A stretch of DNA of 64,000 nt from Methylobacterium sp. AMS5 (lineage in GTDB: Bacteria > Pseudomonadota > Alphaproteobacteria > Rhizobiales > Beijerinckiaceae): positions 4,779,501 through 4,843,500 of the forward strand of contig NZ_CP006992.1 in NCBI RefSeq assembly GCF_001542815.1, read 5' to 3'. This document shows positions 1 through 9,501 of this stretch, piece after piece. The notes under the pieces were generated by a model. That model did not search any database. It saw nothing but the letters and a program-made list of their open reading frames with translations, and was not told the origin of the DNA. The stretch's first letter is position 1, and the number at the start of each line of letters is the position of its first letter. Position numbers and translations under genes: made by a program.

Positions 1-2000
1 AGGCCGAGGTCGCTCACGCTCCCATACGCGCCGGTGACGCCGAGGGCGCCGATCAGCCCGACATATTTCTCGCTCGGCCGGGCGATGGTCAGACCGGTGA
101 TCGTGTGCCCCGCCCCATCCAGGCTGCCGGTGAAGCGGGCCCCATCGCGGCCGACCGGCACGAAGCCGCCCGCGCCGAACACCTCGGCGGACGCGGCCGT
201 GCTGTTCGTGGCGGAGGCGTCGAGGTCGGTGGTGAGCCGGTAGCGGCCCGCGAGGTTGGCGCCCATCAGCTGCAGCTGGTGCAGGTTCGACACCGCGGTC
301 ACGCCGTTCGCGTCGGCCGCAGCGGCTTCCGAGCGCAGGATCGGACGCAGATCCCCGGACTGGTACCAGACGGTGTCGAAGTCGAAGCCGGCGTAGCTCG
401 AGGCGGTGCGCGCCTGCGCGGTGGTCAGGCCGGTGGCGCCCGTGGACGAGCCGGTGCCGACACCGTTGACCTGCCCGGTGGTCTGCGTGTCCCAGTATGT
501 AGTCGTCACCGAGCCGTCGTTGGAGCCGACGACGCCGCCCACGTTGGAGGAGCCCGAGACGCTGCCGCTGGCGTAGGACTGGCTCACCCTGCCGCTGGCG
601 TTCCAGCCGACGAGGCCGCCCACGGAGACGGTGGCTGCGGCAGCACCGGTAGCATAAGCTTGGCTGATCGTACCGTCGTTGGACCCAACCAGGCCACCCA
701 CCTCGCTGGTGCCGGAGACGGCGGCGGCAGCGTAGGCTTGGCTGATCGTGCCGCCGTTGTTGAAGCCGACGAGGCCACCCACGTTTTGGGAGCCCGCGAT
801 GCTGCCGCCGACAAGGCCGAGGCCGCTCACGCTCCCACCCGCGCCGAGGGCGCCGATCAGCCCGACATCGTTCTCGCTCGGCCGGGCGATGGCCAGACCG
901 GTGATCCTGTGCCCTGCCCCGTCGAGGCTGCCGGTGAAGCGGGCCCCATCGCGGCCGACCGGCACGAAGCCGCCCGCGCCGAACACTCCGGCGGACGCGG
1001 CCGTGCTGTTCGTGGCGGAGGCGTCGAGGTCGGCGGTGAGCCGGTAGCGGTCCGCGAGGTTGGCGCCCATCAGCTGCAACTGGTGCAGGTTGGATACTGG
1101 AACTACGCTGCCGACTGCGTCAGCGGCCTCTGCGCGCAGAATCGGGCGCAGGTCACCGGCTTGGTACCACACGGTATCGAAATTGAAGCCTGCATAGGCT
1201 GAACCTGTGCGCGCCTGGGCTGAAGTCAGACCAGTTACGTCTGTTCCTGCGGGAAGGCCGTTTCCGATGGCATTTGCCTGTCTAGTGGTCTGAATATCCC
1301 AGTAGGCTTGGCTAACGTTTCCAGCATTTTGCCCGATCAGCCCACCCGAAAAAAAGCTGCTAACGATACCCGTGGCGTAGGCTTGGCTCACGCTACCAAC
1401 GTTCTGCCCAATCAGCCCGCCCGCGCAGCAGTTGCTGACGCTGACGTTGCCGGTGGCGTAGGCCTGGATCACACTACCGTCGTTGGTACCAATCAGCCCG
1501 CCCGCGATATCGGAGGCGCGCCCATTCAAATCGTGGCCGCTTACACTGCCGGTGGCGTAGGCTTGGCTCACAGTGCCGGAGTTGGAACCGGCCAGCCCGC
1601 CTACGCTGTACCAGCCGCTGACGTTGCTGGTAGCGTAGACTCGGGCCACGCTGCCTGAGTTGGAACCGAGTAGCCCGCCCACATTGGACCCACCGCTGAT
1701 AAAGCCACCGACGAGACCGAGGCCGCTCACGCGGCCGCCCCTGCCGAGAACGCCGATCAGCCCGACAGAGCTCTGGTCCGGCCGGGCGATGGTGAGCCCG
1801 GCGATCGTGTGGCCCGCGCCGTCCAGGCTGCCGGTGAACGGGACGGTGTCCGCCCCCACGGGCACGAAGCCCTGTCCGCCCCACCAGGTGGCGGTGCCGG
1901 CGGCGTCGATGTCGGCGGCGAGGCGGTAGGACGCCGCGCGGTAGGAAGCCGACGAGCCCATGCCCTGCACGCCGTAGATGTCGGTCAGGCGGTAGGGCGT
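1..2000 (-). repeat. Tandem modules of about 0.8-0.9 kb coding GLUG repeats in tpsA
   Basis: Similar DNA segments start near positions 1, 814 and 1719, giving a period of about 0.8-0.9 kb. Copies 1 (about 1-290) and 2 (about 814-1095) are nearly identical apart from a 9-nt indel and a few substitutions; copy 3 is more diverged. Each module encodes a stretch with FTGSLDGAGHxITGL, GLIGAL, several GGLVG units, then YWDTQTTG and GDLRPILR. The modules keep frame. Confidence 0.75.
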
Positions 2001-3884
2001 CGCCGCGCTGCCGTCCCCCCCCGTCGCCCGCAGGAAACTGGCCCCGCTCGCCACCTGGAAGTCGCCCGTCGCGAAGCCCGGCAGCGCGGCCGCGTTCTGG
2101 GTCCAGTGGCCGGACGCCAGCGTGAAGCGCGCCACCGACAGATCGGCCGTCGCCGTGACGTCGCTGCCCGCTCCCGCCTGCAGCACCAGCCCGCCCGCCC
2201 TCGCGGTGATCGGCGCGTTCAGGGCGATTTCCCCGGCGGCCTGCAGCGTCAGGTCCGCCCCGGTGTTCCACGACAGCGGCGCCGCCACCGTGATGGTGCC
2301 GGACTCGTTGCCCGTGGTGCCCGTCGAGACCACCACGTTGGCCGTCGTCAGCGCCGTCAGCAGCCGCGCCGCGTCGATCACGCTGCCGTCGCCCGTAGCG
2401 GTGAAGCCCGTGACGCCGCTGTCCGTGAAGTTCGCGATGGTGATGTCGTGCGGGTCGAGCAGCAGCGTGCCGAAGGCGCCCCGCGCCGCCGTCAGGATCG
2501 TGGTGCCGTCATACGACAGCACCCCCTTCGACGACACCTCCGCCTGCCCGCCGTCGCCGCCCGAGGCGCCGCCCCGCGCCTCGATCCGCCCGGCAAACCG
2601 CGTCGCCACATCCGACCACACCACCACGTCGCCGCCCTGGCCGCGGCCGGTCGCATCCGCCCGGATCACGCTCGCCGCGTCCACGCTCACCCGCTCGGCG
2701 CGCGCCAGCGGACCCTGCCCGAGCCGGCCGCCGCCGACCCGCACCACGCCGCCGCCGGTCGCACCCGAGGCCTCGATCAGCGCCGCCTGCGTCGCGATCG
2801 CCGGCGCGGTGGCCACGATGCGACCGCCCCGGCCCGTGCGCCCCTCCGCCGCCACAAGCCCCGACAGCGCCAGGCTCTCGCCCGCCTTCAGCCGCACCCG
2901 GCCGCCAGCCGCGCCCGACACGTCCACGCGGCCCGCCACGTCGAGCCGCCCGCCGGTGATCCGCACCTGCCCACCATCCGCCTCGCCCTGGCCCGAGGCG
3001 TCGAGCCGGGCGGCGGAGGTCACCGTCACCGCGCCCTCAGCCCCCGACAGGGTGATGTTGCCGTTCCTGCCCCCGACCGAGCGCGCCTCGATCACGCCGG
3101 ACAGGTTTACCGCCTGCCGCGCCATGTCCCGCGCCGCCGCTGCCGTGAGCGTTACCGCGCCGCCATCGGCCGAGATCGTCCCGGAATGCCGCACCAGGGC
3201 GCCGCGCCCCTTCGCCCCCGTCGGCACCGCAACTTGCAGGAAGCCGTCGCCGGAGAGATCCAGCGTCGCCCGCTCGCCCGAGCCGAGACCCACCCGGCCC
3301 ATCGGCACGCGGATGGTCCCCGTGTTCGTCACCTGCCCGCCGATCAGCGCCGCGTAGCCGCCGCGCCCGATCGTGATCGCACCATGGTTGGTCACCGGCG
3401 CCGAGGCGCCCGAGCCGCGGAACTGGCGCCGGCCCGCCTTGAAGTCCTCGTCGGTGATGCCGAGCGAGGAGGCGACGAAGCCGGCCGCGTTGACCTGGCC
3501 CGAGCGGGTGATGGTCACGCCGTTGGGGTTGACGAGGTAGACCTGCCCGTTGGCGTTGAGCTGCCCGGCGATGGTCGAGGGCGTGGCGCCCGTCACCCGG
3601 TTGAGGATCGCCGCGCCCGCGTCGGGCTGGCGGATGTCGACCCGGTGGCCCTGGCCGACGGAGAAGCCCTGCCAATTGACGATGGCGTTCCGGCTCGACT
3701 GCGTGATCGCCAGGGCGCCGTTCTGGGGCGTACCGATAGTGACCCCGCCCGAGACCACCTGACCGCCGGTGGGCAGCGGCTCGGCGCGGGCGGGCTCCGG
3801 GCCGAGACCGATCCCGACCAGGGCGGTCGAGGCGAGCAGCGCGCGGGTGAGCGCGCGGGCGCGGGGCGAGGGGGACTGAGCCAT
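1..3884 (-). CDS. TpsA-family exoprotein (filamentous haemagglutinin-like), 3' end outside window
   Basis: Secreted partner of a two-partner secretion pair. The frame is open from an ATG at 3884 to the window edge, about 1294 codons visible. Residues 1-35 look like a signal peptide ending in a PARA-like site. Residues about 36-190 match the TPS/haemagglutination-activity domain: a GxVTIGTPQNG segment, NRVTG, and QVYLVNPNGVTI followed by SGQVNAAGFVASSL. The C-terminal two-thirds is beta-helical sequence with GLUG-type units (GGLVG, NxGxIxxAYATG, YWDTQTTG). The tpsB gene lies 16 bp upstream on the same strand, so the two are probably co-transcribed. In the family, TpsB threads the protein through the outer membrane; roles are adhesion, biofilm or contact-dependent inhibition. 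The C-terminal effector or anchor is not visible, so the role cannot be chosen. Family assignment is firm. Confidence 0.88.
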   Translation of the reverse strand, partial: MAQSPSPRARALTRALLASTALVGIGLGPEPARAEPLPTGGQVVSGGVTIGTPQNGALAITQSSRNAIVNWQGFSVGQGHRVDIRQPDAGAAILNRVTGATPSTIAGQLNANGQVYLVNPNGVTITRSGQVNAAGFVASSLGITDEDFKAGRRQFRGSGASAPVTNHGAITIGRGGYAALIGGQVTNTGTIRVPMGRVGLGSGERATLDLSGDGFLQVAVPTGAKGRGALVRHSGTISADGGAVTLTAAAARDMARQAVNLSGVIEARSVGGRNGNITLSGAEGAVTVTSAARLDASGQGEADGGQVRITGGRLDVAGRVDVSGAAGGRVRLKAGESLALSGLVAAEGRTGRGGRIVATAPAIATQAALIEASGATGGGVVRVGGGRLGQGPLARAERVSVDAASVIRADATGRGQGGDVVVWSDVATRFAGRIEARGGASGGDGGQAEVSSKGVLSYDGTTILTAARGAFGTLLLDPHDITIANFTDSGVTGFTATGDGSVIDAARLLTALTTANVVVSTGTTGNESGTITVAAPLSWNTGADLTLQAAGEIALNAPITARAGGLVLQAGAGSDVTATADLSVARFTLASGHWTQNAAALPGFATGDFQVASGASFLRATGGDGSAATPYRLTDIYGVQGMGSSASYRAASYRLAADIDAAGTATWWGGQGFVPVGADTVPFTGSLDGAGHTIAGLTIARPDQSSVGLIGVLGRGGRVSGLGLVGGFISGGSNVGGLLGSNSGSVARVYATSNVSGWYSVGGLAGSNSGTVSQAYATGSVSGHDLNGRASDIAGGLIGTNDGSVIQAYATGNVSVSNCCAGGLIGQNVGSVSQAYATGIVSSFFSGGLIGQNAGNVSQAYWDIQTTRQANAIGNGLPAGTDVTGLTSAQARTGSAYAGFNFDTVWYQAGDLRPILRAEAADAVGSVVPVSNLHQLQLMGANLADRYRLTADLDASATNSTAASAGVFGAGGFVPVGRDGARFTGSLDGAGHRITGLAIARPSENDVGLIGALGAGGSVSGLGLVGGSIAGSQNVGGLVGFNNGGTISQAYAAAAVSGTSEVGGLVGSNDGTISQAYATGAAAATVSVGGLVGWNASGRVSQSYASGSVSGSSNVGGVVGSNDGSVTTTYWDTQTTGQVNGVGTGSSTGATGLTTAQARTASSYAGFDFDTVWYQSGDLRPILRSEAAAADANGVTAVSNLHQLQLMGANLAGRYRLTTDLDASATNSTAASAEVFGAGGFVPVGRDGARFTGSLDGAGHTITGLTIARPSEKYVGLIGALGVTGAYGSVSDLG

Positions 3885-3900
3885 GGCTGGGTTCATTCCG

Positions 3901-5763
3901 TCAGAACTGCAGGGCGACGGTGAAGGTCAGGCGGGTGTCGTCGGGCAGCAAGTCCGAGCGCTCGGCCCGGCCAAGCTCGACCGTGGCCGCCGCGTTGGTG
4001 AAGCTGAAGGACGGCGCCGCCGCGAGCCGGAGCCCCACGCCGTAGGCGGCCCCGCGGGTCATCGGCCGCTCCAGCGCGGTCGGGCGCTGCTGGCGCGTCA
4101 GGCCGAAGGCGCCGAAGGCGTAGGGCGCGATCACCACCGCGCCGGGTGTGGCGTCGGCCGGCGGCAGGCCGCTGCCGAGCTGGGCCGGGATCGAGGGCAG
4201 CGCGAACGGCAGGGTGACCGGCACGAGGAAGGGCGCCTGCAGCTCGGCGCGCACGACGAAGCCCTCGTCGCCCTGGAACAGGCCGGCATCGAAGGCCGAC
4301 AGGCCCGACAGGTTGGCCAGGCCGATCTGCTCGGAGCGCGGCAGGGCTTGATTGAAGGAGGTCTGGGCGCGGGCCCGCATGTCGAAGGTGAGGTGCTCGG
4401 CCAGGGGCTGGGTGACGGCGAGCGCCGCCTCCAACCGCTGGAACTCGGGCCGGACCCCCTGGCGCGACAGCGGCGCCAGGGCCGAACCGGCGGGCGGGGC
4501 GTCGCGCGCGCCGAGCCCGTCGAGACCGAAGGAGGCGGCAAGCCGGGCGGTGAGCACGGCCTCGGAGGGGGAAAACCAGATCAGGTCGCCGCCGATGCGG
4601 GCGATGCGCAGGCGGTCGAGGGTGAGCGGCGTCTCGACCGGGGTGATGACGTTGACGCGCTCCTCCTGCGCATCGAAGGCGGCGTCTCCGTTCAGGGTGA
4701 AGGCACGCGAGCGGATCAGGGGGTAGCGCAGTCGGGCGGAATAGCGCGAGAAGTCCGAGGCGATGCCGAGCGTGCCAGGCAGCGCCCGCGGTGTGGCCCG
4801 CGCGTCGGTGGCCTCCAGGTTGAGGGTGAGCCCGTCGATCCCGAGCGGCAGGATCAGGCCGAGCGCCAGCGCCCGGTTGCGCGGTTCCGCGGCAAGGAAG
4901 CCGCGCTCGCCGCCGGTATAGGGCGCCCCCGAGGCGCGGAAGTACAGGCTCTCGCCGTGGCCGGTGGGGGAGTTGAGATCGAGGCCGGTGCCGAGCGTGT
5001 AGGTGCCGAGGCTGCGGGCCAGGACGTTGTCGGTGGAGACCAAGCCGGTGACGGGCTTGTAGCGGGCCTCGACGACGAGGACGGTGGCACCGGGGCGGCT
5101 GCCAGCGGCCAGCGTCGAGCGCAGCACGGTGCCGGGCGTGTCGCCGGCGACGAGCACGCGGCGCTCGATCTCGGCGAGGGTGAGGCCGGGGCGTCCGACG
5201 AGGGGGGCGAGGACGGCCGCGACGCGGGCGCGGATCTCGGGCGGGAGCGCGGCGGCGTCGATACGCTCGATCTGGCCGTCGATGACGAGCAGGCGAACCT
5301 CGCCGCCGTCCCGCAGTTGCTGGGCGGGCAGGACGACGCGCACGAGGGCGAAGCCTCGAGCGGCGTAGGCCTGCTCCAGCTCGGCGGCGGCGGCGAAGAG
5401 GTCGGCGACGGTGAGGGTGCGGCCGGAGAGGCGGGCGGTGAGGTTCTGCGCGAGCGCGCTGCCGTCCCCGTCCGCCCCCAGCTGTCCGCCCTCGACGCGC
5501 AGGCGTCCGACGCGCAGGGAGAGGCGCTCGGCGCCTTCGGGCGCGGCGGGACCGACGCCGTCGGGGATGGCCAGGCCGCCGCCGCTGCGCTGGAGCGGCG
5601 GGCTGAACGAGGGCGGGGTGATCTGCGAGGCGGTCTGCGCCAGGGCCGGTCCCGCGATCAGGCCGGCGAGCAGGGCCAGCGAAAAGGGCCATTCCCCGCA
5701 CGACCGAGGAGCCGGGATGCGGCCGGGTCCGCGCCGTTCAAACGTCCTGAGCACGCAGGTCAC
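3901..5763 (-). CDS. TpsB-family outer-membrane transporter (ShlB/FhaC/HecB type)
   Basis: Outer-membrane beta-barrel of the Omp85/TpsB family that exports the TpsA protein encoded 16 bp downstream. The 620-residue frame has a hydrophobic signal segment (FSLALLAGLIAGPALAQ, about residues 27-43) and a proline-rich linker. A POTRA_2-like region follows (about 75-160, with LTVADLFAAAAELEQAYAARG), then a second POTRA (about 160-235, with GQIERID). The long barrel domain ends in the terminal aromatic signature VALQF. Length and order match FhaC/ShlB proteins. The frame opens with GTG at 5763; the residues before the signal segment are unusually long, so a start further downstream is possible. An AT-rich stretch upstream (about 5820-5990) is the likely promoter region. 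Confidence 0.88.
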   Translation of the reverse strand: MTCVLRTFERRGPGRIPAPRSCGEWPFSLALLAGLIAGPALAQTASQITPPSFSPPLQRSGGGLAIPDGVGPAAPEGAERLSLRVGRLRVEGGQLGADGDGSALAQNLTARLSGRTLTVADLFAAAAELEQAYAARGFALVRVVLPAQQLRDGGEVRLLVIDGQIERIDAAALPPEIRARVAAVLAPLVGRPGLTLAEIERRVLVAGDTPGTVLRSTLAAGSRPGATVLVVEARYKPVTGLVSTDNVLARSLGTYTLGTGLDLNSPTGHGESLYFRASGAPYTGGERGFLAAEPRNRALALGLILPLGIDGLTLNLEATDARATPRALPGTLGIASDFSRYSARLRYPLIRSRAFTLNGDAAFDAQEERVNVITPVETPLTLDRLRIARIGGDLIWFSPSEAVLTARLAASFGLDGLGARDAPPAGSALAPLSRQGVRPEFQRLEAALAVTQPLAEHLTFDMRARAQTSFNQALPRSEQIGLANLSGLSAFDAGLFQGDEGFVVRAELQAPFLVPVTLPFALPSIPAQLGSGLPPADATPGAVVIAPYAFGAFGLTRQQRPTALERPMTRGAAYGVGLRLAAAPSFSFTNAAATVELGRAERSDLLPDDTRLTFTVALQF

Positions 5764-6692
5764 TCTGTGGTTCGAGCCGGGACACCGGGCCGGTTGATGA
5801 CGTAGGTCGCGCGAGCGGATCCTCGCCTATATTTAACAGATCTGCTGATAAAACTGCTGTTTCCTCAACGCAACACCAGGATCTGCAATGCGTTTGATCT
5901 GAGAAATGGATCCAGACTGCGCAGATAGACAGAGTTAATCCAGATATAATATTCGAACGCGCTGGGTCGAGGCAACGACAATTTTCGCGACGATCGGATT
6001 TGAGCCCTGCCGCTCTCCTGTGGGCTCTGAGCCCCCGCTTGATGACGGGGTTGGAGCGTGACTTGGAGGGGGCGAGCCTCGTCAGCGTTGGGGGAGCATC
6101 CGACGCCCACCTTGGGACACCGACGTGGACATCCAGACCCTGGCCGACCACGGGCGGGCTGGACGCGAAGCCGGCCTGACCGGTGCCCTCCTCGATGCGC
6201 AGGCCGCGCGTCCGGGCGGCGTCGGCGTCAGGGCGAGCGCGGCCACGATCCGGCCCGGGGCGTGGTCGGCCGCAAGCGCCCTGCACTCACCGATACCGAC
6301 GCGTTCTGTCCCCGGCCATTGTCTCGACGGCCGACAGCTACAGCGGTGTCGCGCTGGCGCGGGCGTCCCGATGGTTCTGGCCGTTCCTAGCCCCCTGCTC
6401 CGCCGCGCAGCCCCGACGCTGGGTGATCGGAAGAACCTTCGGCGGATTCGTCCGATGCTGCAGGATCGCCCGTGCAGCCGCTTGTGAGGCCTGAGCGGAT
6501 GTTCGGTGTAACCGGCCCAGGGCCCGCTCATGGCGCTATGCGGACCTGCCGCCCATACTTGCCGATTGTGGAATGCTTCGGACGCAGCGTTGACCAGGGT
6601 CCACTCTGATGGTCCAATCCCTAGGTCCGATGCCGCTCAAGACGGGTGATCGAGGGCCTAATCCCTTGATGTCGTACCCCTTCGGTTTTGGC
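5764..6692. other. Non-coding stretch upstream of tpsB and left of the island
   Basis: No open frame here has a recognisable product. Positions about 5820-5990 are distinctly AT-rich against the surrounding GC-rich DNA and probably hold the minus-strand promoter for the tps operon. The rest (about 6000-6690) is GC-rich without motifs I recognise and may be decayed island DNA. Confidence 0.4.
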
Positions 6693-6721
6693 TGAGAATC
6701 CTGGCGCCCCAGCCAAGCCTC
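6693..6721 (+). repeat. Left direct repeat, putative attL (tRNA-Gln 3'-end-like)
   Basis: This 29-bp sequence recurs exactly at 63883-63911. Its inner part, AATCCTGGCGCCCCAGCCA, looks like the 3' strand of the T-stem, the acceptor stem and the CCA of alphaproteobacterial tRNA-Gln. The TTCG expected before AATCC is replaced by TGAG in both copies. The integrase frame opens about 100 bp to the right. Confidence 0.65.
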
Positions 6722-6823
6722 AGCTAAGTCATTGATCTGATTGCGATCCGTGCTCGGCTGCTCCCGCGGCTGCGCCGATTGTACGCAGAGCTGTTGCACG
6801 CGCTTGTCCACAGGGGCAGGCCG

Positions 6824-9265
6824 TTGACGATTTGTTCTAACGTGTACCGACGCGGTGCGGTATACTGGTGGCGTAGGCGATTCCGTTGCGATGAGCGGAC
6901 GCGACCGCTTGGTGCCTCTGTTAAGGGGAATTCCACCACGGTTGCTCTGAGCCTGGGCACGACCGACCCATCCAGTGCGCGCACACTCGGCTGGGCGCTC
7001 AACGCGGAAAGCCTCCGCGTTCGGGACGATCCCGCCATGCGCACCACCAGCCAGATCCGCGACCATCTCTGCGCCTATGTCGACCGGGAGCGAGGCGCGC
7101 GGTTGACGCGTCTGCAGCGCGACCTCGATCCGCCGCGTGATCCGCTCGTCGGCGACTGGCCCGCGCTGATGGAGAGGCGCGCCCGGGAGTACCGCATCTT
7201 CGGGCGCCTGCAGGCCCTGGCCGCAGAGAGGGGCTTCGAAGCCGGGTACGACGGCAAACTTGATGCTCGCCTGAAGCAGGAAGGCTTCAGCCCAACGGAA
7301 CGCGGGGCGATCAGGCGGCGCATCTCGAATGGCTACCTGCGCGATCTCGGACGCCCGGACGAGACCGGGCGGCTCACGCCGCCCCGCGCCTACCTCGAGG
7401 CGATGCTGATGAGCATGGACGAGCCCGTGACCGAAGCGGGCCTGATCCGATGCCTACGTGGACTCGCGGCTGTCTCCGGCCATGTCTCGCGCGAGTTCGC
7501 TGCAACTTATGCCGAGGCCCGTTGCGATCCGCGTGAGGCCTGGGCCAACCTCTCTGCCATGCGCGCCAGGGGCGAGATGCCACGCGACGAGCTGGGCTGG
7601 GCCTCGTCCGATTTCGATGGCGCCGACAGCTTCGAATGGGGCGACTTCGAGATCCACGCTCCGCCGATACTTCGGCAGACCGCGAGTGATGATGATGGTG
7701 GTCCTACCCCTCCCCTATCTGAAGCTGCCCGCCATCCCGCATCCGAGCAGGGCCCTGCACCGGCCAGGAAACACCCACCCGCTCCGCCAGCACCTGCGTC
7801 GTACCCTTCGGAAACGGAGGCCGCCGCTCCAGAAGCGGTTCCAAAACCATCGCGTGTGCGGTCCGAGCTTGATGGCGAGGATGCCGTCCAAGTTACCGCC
7901 GACCGCGCTACAGACCGCGAACAGCGAGTTCAGGACGATGCGAGCACGGGCGTAGAAGCCGTCTCCGAGTCCATCACGAACTCTCTGACGACGATGGTCG
8001 AAGAGCTCATCATCCACAAAGGTGTCACCTGGGACGAGAAGACCCAGCGGCAGCATCGGGCCGTCGCCAGGATGCTGGGCGACATCGCCGGGACCGACGA
8101 CCTGCGGCGGATCACGCACGCGCATCTCGCCGCCTACGTCCAGAACCTCTCGAACCTGCCCAAATCCTACGGCAAGAGTTCACGCGATGCGGATCTGTCG
8201 ATTGCGGATCTCATTGAGCGTGGACGAACGATGCGGGCCGCGGGTCAGGCCGAGAAGGTTGGGCTCAGTCCCGCGACGGTCAACCGGCATATCACCCAGC
8301 TCTCGACAATCGCGAAGTACTGCCGCGCCAATCAGCGCCCGATCGGGAAGGTCGAGCTCCTGAGCGACTTCCGGCTGATCGATCCGGAGCGGGATGGTGA
8401 GAAGCGACCGGCCTTCGAGGTTCACGAGGTAGAGAAGCTGTTCGCGCACCCCGTTTGGACCTCGACGGCCTCGGAGCCGGAGATGCTGCGGATCGCGCGG
8501 AGGCAACAGATTTTCGCGGCCGTCTACTGGCTGCCACTTCTCGGCTACTACTCCTGCGCGCGCTTGTCCGAGCTGGCCTATCTCGAACTCGGCGACATCG
8601 ACGTGGCGCGGGGCACGCTCAAGATCCAACCGACACGCCGGCGGCGTCTCAAGAATGCGGTGTCTCGCCGGACGCTGCCGATCCATCCCGAGCTCATCCG
8701 CCTCGGCTTCCTGGATTTCGTGCGGACCAAAGCGGGCGGGCGACACGATCTGATCTTCTCCGAGATCGCCCAGCTCGGCGAGAACACACCCCTGTCGAAC
8801 CTGTTCGACAAGCGCTGGACAGTCGTTCTGGACGAAGCCTTACCGTCGGCGCGGGAGGAGGGAAAGACGTTCCATTCCTTCCGGCATTTCGGCAACACGG
8901 AGATGATCAGGCGGTTGGTGCTCGATCCGATCCGCGAGTCGATGCTGGGCCATGAGGGCGCCACGGTGAACTCGCGCCACTACAAGAAGACGCTCAAACC
9001 CGAAGACTTGCTCACGGCCATCGCGGCCATAACTGAAGTCACGCGAGGTCTGCGGACGTATGACTGGGCGCTTCTTGGAACAGTGATCACTGACGGCTCG
9101 TCGAAGGATTGCGTGATGGGGAGGCGACGGCGATCAAGACGCCCGTCATCCTCTTCATCGGCTCATCCATTCACGCGCAAAGACGACGCCGTGGGATCTG
9201 GACGGTCTCCGCCGATAACGGAGTTCCGTTCACATCCAGACCAGAAGCCGCTCCACGCGACTTGA
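6824..9265 (+). CDS. Large tyrosine integrase with DUF6538-like N-terminus
   Basis: Site-specific recombinase, the likely integrase of the element. The N-terminus (SNVYRRGAVYWWRRRF, then ALSLGTTDPSSARTLGW) matches the DUF6538 head common on rhizobial and Methylobacterium island integrases. A long middle part is partly low-complexity (Pro/Ala, about residues 290-370). A SAM-like core-binding region (about 400-520) precedes the catalytic domain. Active-site residues visible are Arg in CARLSEL (about 579), HSFRH (about 682-686), His in LGHEG (about 708) and the nucleophile Tyr in SRHYKK (about 719). I chose TTG at 6824 because it follows GGGGCAGG and starts just before SNVYRR; the frame is open back to 6779. 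The last 70 residues are unlike the family and may follow a frameshift. Confidence 0.82.
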   Translation: MTICSNVYRRGAVYWWRRRFRCDERTRPLGASVKGNSTTVALSLGTTDPSSARTLGWALNAESLRVRDDPAMRTTSQIRDHLCAYVDRERGARLTRLQRDLDPPRDPLVGDWPALMERRAREYRIFGRLQALAAERGFEAGYDGKLDARLKQEGFSPTERGAIRRRISNGYLRDLGRPDETGRLTPPRAYLEAMLMSMDEPVTEAGLIRCLRGLAAVSGHVSREFAATYAEARCDPREAWANLSAMRARGEMPRDELGWASSDFDGADSFEWGDFEIHAPPILRQTASDDDGGPTPPLSEAARHPASEQGPAPARKHPPAPPAPASYPSETEAAAPEAVPKPSRVRSELDGEDAVQVTADRATDREQRVQDDASTGVEAVSESITNSLTTMVEELIIHKGVTWDEKTQRQHRAVARMLGDIAGTDDLRRITHAHLAAYVQNLSNLPKSYGKSSRDADLSIADLIERGRTMRAAGQAEKVGLSPATVNRHITQLSTIAKYCRANQRPIGKVELLSDFRLIDPERDGEKRPAFEVHEVEKLFAHPVWTSTASEPEMLRIARRQQIFAAVYWLPLLGYYSCARLSELAYLELGDIDVARGTLKIQPTRRRRLKNAVSRRTLPIHPELIRLGFLDFVRTKAGGRHDLIFSEIAQLGENTPLSNLFDKRWTVVLDEALPSAREEGKTFHSFRHFGNTEMIRRLVLDPIRESMLGHEGATVNSRHYKKTLKPEDLLTAIAAITEVTRGLRTYDWALLGTVITDGSSKDCVMGRRRRSRRPSSSSSAHPFTRKDDAVGSGRSPPITEFRSHPDQKPLHAT

Positions 9266-9501
9266 AGCCTGATGCGGCACGCCCCGCTCATACAGCCGAC
9301 CCTCGCCGCTTCTCCGATGCTGGCGCTCAAGCAGCTCAGCTGGCGTTTCTCATTTGCGCCATGAGCCGAACTCATCAAGCTCGCAGCAGAAGGGCCGTAT
9401 CAATCTCAAAGCGGACGCGTACTCGAGACCCGTTGTGATCGGTCGTGATCCTTATTTTTCGACTTGCGTGCCGCGGGAAAAGAACTTGTGGCGGCGGCCG
9501 G

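Noticed and set aside
1809..3923. 704-residue plus-strand open frame
   Set aside because: It is the mirror frame of tpsA; its sequence is Arg/Pro/Ala-rich without domains, while the minus strand gives a clear TPS protein.
3883..5805. 640-residue plus-strand open frame
   Set aside because: Antisense shadow of tpsB; Gly/Arg-rich, no motif.
6125..6487. 120-residue plus-strand frame in the gap left of the integrase
   Set aside because: No ribosome site, no domain, several overlapping frames of similar length in GC-rich DNA.
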